Positions 62,257-64,000 of a stretch of 64,000 bases of DNA are shown here, one piece after another. The stretch is from contig OX337230.1 of assembly GCA_946965045.2 (NCBI GenBank), positions 3,906,001 to 3,970,000 on the forward strand, written 5' to 3'. The position numbers were made by a program, and so were the translations under genes. The stretch's first letter is position 1; every line of letters starts with the position of its first letter. This DNA is from Epithemia pelagica. Lineage: Eukaryota > Bacillariophyta > Bacillariophyceae > Surirellales > Surirellaceae. Under the pieces are notes generated by a model. It worked only from the letters and a program-made list of their open reading frames with translations, was not told where the DNA came from and did no database searches.

Positions 62257-64000
62257 TCAAAGCCGCTCTCCAAATTGACCAAATTCTTTGGACAGATGTC
62301 GAAGCTTGAGTACACCACCCCATTCCCGATACCATCGAAATGCTTCCTTCATGAAAGGAGTTCCATTCTCTTTATCGCCAACAGAGAGAAAGTATCTCCC
62401 AGCTCGTTCGTTGGCCAGCGCAGTTTGCATGAGCATGCCCGCTTCCCGTGAGAGGGCCACGGCAGTCGTATATTTTTCCAATGTGGATGAGTGATCCCCT
62501 TTTACAACCGCCAACTCTGCTTCCAGCAAGTACTGTGGTATCGCGCAGACTCGTGAGCCACAGCGCCAAATTCAATCCAGCTCTGCATAGTTTAGTGTCA
62601 TATCAACGTACCTTTCTCCCCAGAAAATTAAGAGGGGAGTGTTTGGCCCACTGTGATATCCGTTTAATGTCTTTTTGGGCCTGTGCAATGTGTTCTCGAC
62701 TGTCATGAAAGGATAAGTGGCCTATCGTTCAAATCGTCCACTCACAATTCCCATAACATGAATACTTACTTTGGTTTGGTCGTTGCGGCCAGAGCCAAGT
62801 GTGTCAAAGCCCGAAAAAAGATGACACTATCCAACATGGAAAACAAGGTAACTGTCAAGTGAGCACCTAAAGTGTTCTACGAAAATCACCAACCACAAAG
62901 AGTCCAGCACTTACATGGCTACATCCGAAGCCCCAAATGGATGCGACAAGAGAACATCACATCCTTTGGCTTCCATCAATGCTTGTTGATAATCCCCCAA
63001 CAAAAAGGACAAATTCATTCGATGAAAACTGCTCCAGGCATAGACGGTGGGAAGGCGCGCCATATCGTTGCTTGTTTCATCAAATATATCTCCAATTAGC
63101 TTTAGTGGGTTCCCCCGACCCCTTCCCATGTGATTGTTCAAAAACTGCCAATATGGATACATCATCTGTTATAGGGACATGGTGCATATCAGGACTAGTA
63201 TTAAGTGTCACGTTCTGGCTTTCTTTCAGGTTGACAAATCATTGCGTGGAGTCTTAATTCTACGTACCATGAGAGAAGTTTCTTCGGGACGAGAAAAGAT
63301 AATGAGGTTGACTGGTCAAATACAAGGTTCAACGTCCCTTTGTTTCAATAGTGAAGTACTCGAACGTACCTTGTCCATAAAACTTCATTCGATCTGCAAC
63401 TACCGAAATCTCTTGATCTAGGTCGTTGAGGGGTGTATAATCAAGCTGATTCCAAAACATGAGATTTGCATTGATCATGGCAAATTCAATATCACCTTTG
63501 GATCGATGATAAAAACACACAATCGTCAGAGGAACGAGTGCACAAGCCACAAGACTCTTTCCACTGTTGGAATTCTTCTACGTACCGCACTCCATCCCGA
63601 TTCGATACGCTTGTCGAAGGGGTTCCACCGATTCAAGCACTGGTCGTTTCCATCCATGAACACAGCCATAGAAGGCCGCCGAGACACGGCACAGCCAAGC
63701 CTTGGCGGCTGATTTTTCCAACAAGGTAATCGCAAGTTTCCCATACCGCTAGAATATCGCAATTGTAACACATCAAAGAGGCAGAGGAAGGTAAGACTAA
63801 AGGCACAAAAGGGAAGGAAGCAACAACAACCACAAGGTACTCACATATCCTTCATCAATATCATTTCCAATACCAGACAGAACCATTGCGTACACGCCAA
63901 AACCGACACAGGAAACAGCACAGACTCCCTTGGCCAAGGTAATTTCAATCATTTTGAAGCCAATAAAGGGTGCCAGTTCAATTTTGGAGAGAAAGGCATA
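62257..64000 (-). CDS. STAND-like ATPase/TPR-like gene 2, 3' part (runs off right edge)
   Basis: The exons of the helical C-terminal half are in the same order as gene 1: DIDEGYV at about 63850, YGKLAITLLEKSAAKAWLCR (63745 onward), ADRMKFYGQ (about 63375), MMYPYWQFLNNHMGRGRGNP (63165 onward), and the last exon LEAELAVVKGDHSSTLEKYT to FGQFGERL. The ATPase part lies outside the window. Residue identity with gene 1 is moderate, so this is an older tandem duplication than the 6-10 kb and 49-53 kb blocks. Confidence 0.75.

Noticed and set aside
1-64000. CRISPR array, operons, bacterial promoters
   Set aside because: No spaced direct repeats of the right kind, and introns, LTR element and targeting peptides indicate a eukaryotic nuclear genome.

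Overview
The window looks like nuclear DNA of a diatom, probably a pennate one (inference). It has short GT-AG introns. A ribosome-assembly GTPase and a DUF92/VTE6-like protein carry signal-peptide-like N-termini with a Phe near the predicted cleavage point. It contains a Ty1/copia element and many Asn/Gln/Ser-rich low-complexity proteins. No bacterial operon, CRISPR array or rRNA is visible, and I recognised no tRNA.

Layout. 1-1740 (-) is the N-terminal part of a flavin amine oxidase that runs off the left edge. 2350-3496 is a DNA-transposon-like element with perfect 58-bp terminal inverted repeats. 3714-12286 is a mosaic of duplicated genes: a leader/coiled-coil family, a kynurenine-type aminotransferase, broken HIG1, aminotransferase and amine-oxidase copies, a PLD-like protein and an ankyrin fragment. 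12439-13602 (-) is a class 3 lipase. 15025-25882 is an EngB-type GTPase gene split by a 9,046-bp copia element with nearly identical 379-bp LTRs and a CCCAT target duplication. 25907-35240 is rich in decayed copies (helical-repeat protein, TPR, cyclophilin, EamA transporter) plus two low-complexity ORFs, each followed by small bulged hairpins. 35326-43263 is an ordinary gene-dense stretch: a large helical-repeat protein, a multi-pass membrane protein, an SLC25 carrier and a VTE6/DUF92 protein. 44377-57230 is a second mosaic that repeats 3.7-11 kb almost exactly, with two HIG1 genes, a second aminotransferase and a family of long hairpins. 58253-64000 holds two tandem STAND-like ATPase/TPR genes, the second cut by the right edge.

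The most distinctive system is a multicopy gene family whose members start with the same basic, acid-free leader (MFRYLPKRISHSRVKHCCAR and onward, mitochondrial-presequence-like). The leader is joined to different bodies: a transmembrane segment plus AQD-heptad coiled coil, or a degenerate PLD domain. Three head-to-head pairs share a roughly 580-bp inverted-repeat intergenic cassette. The family travels with the aminotransferase and HIG1 genes in segmental duplications. A mitochondrial role is inferred from the leader and the HIG1 neighbour, not shown.
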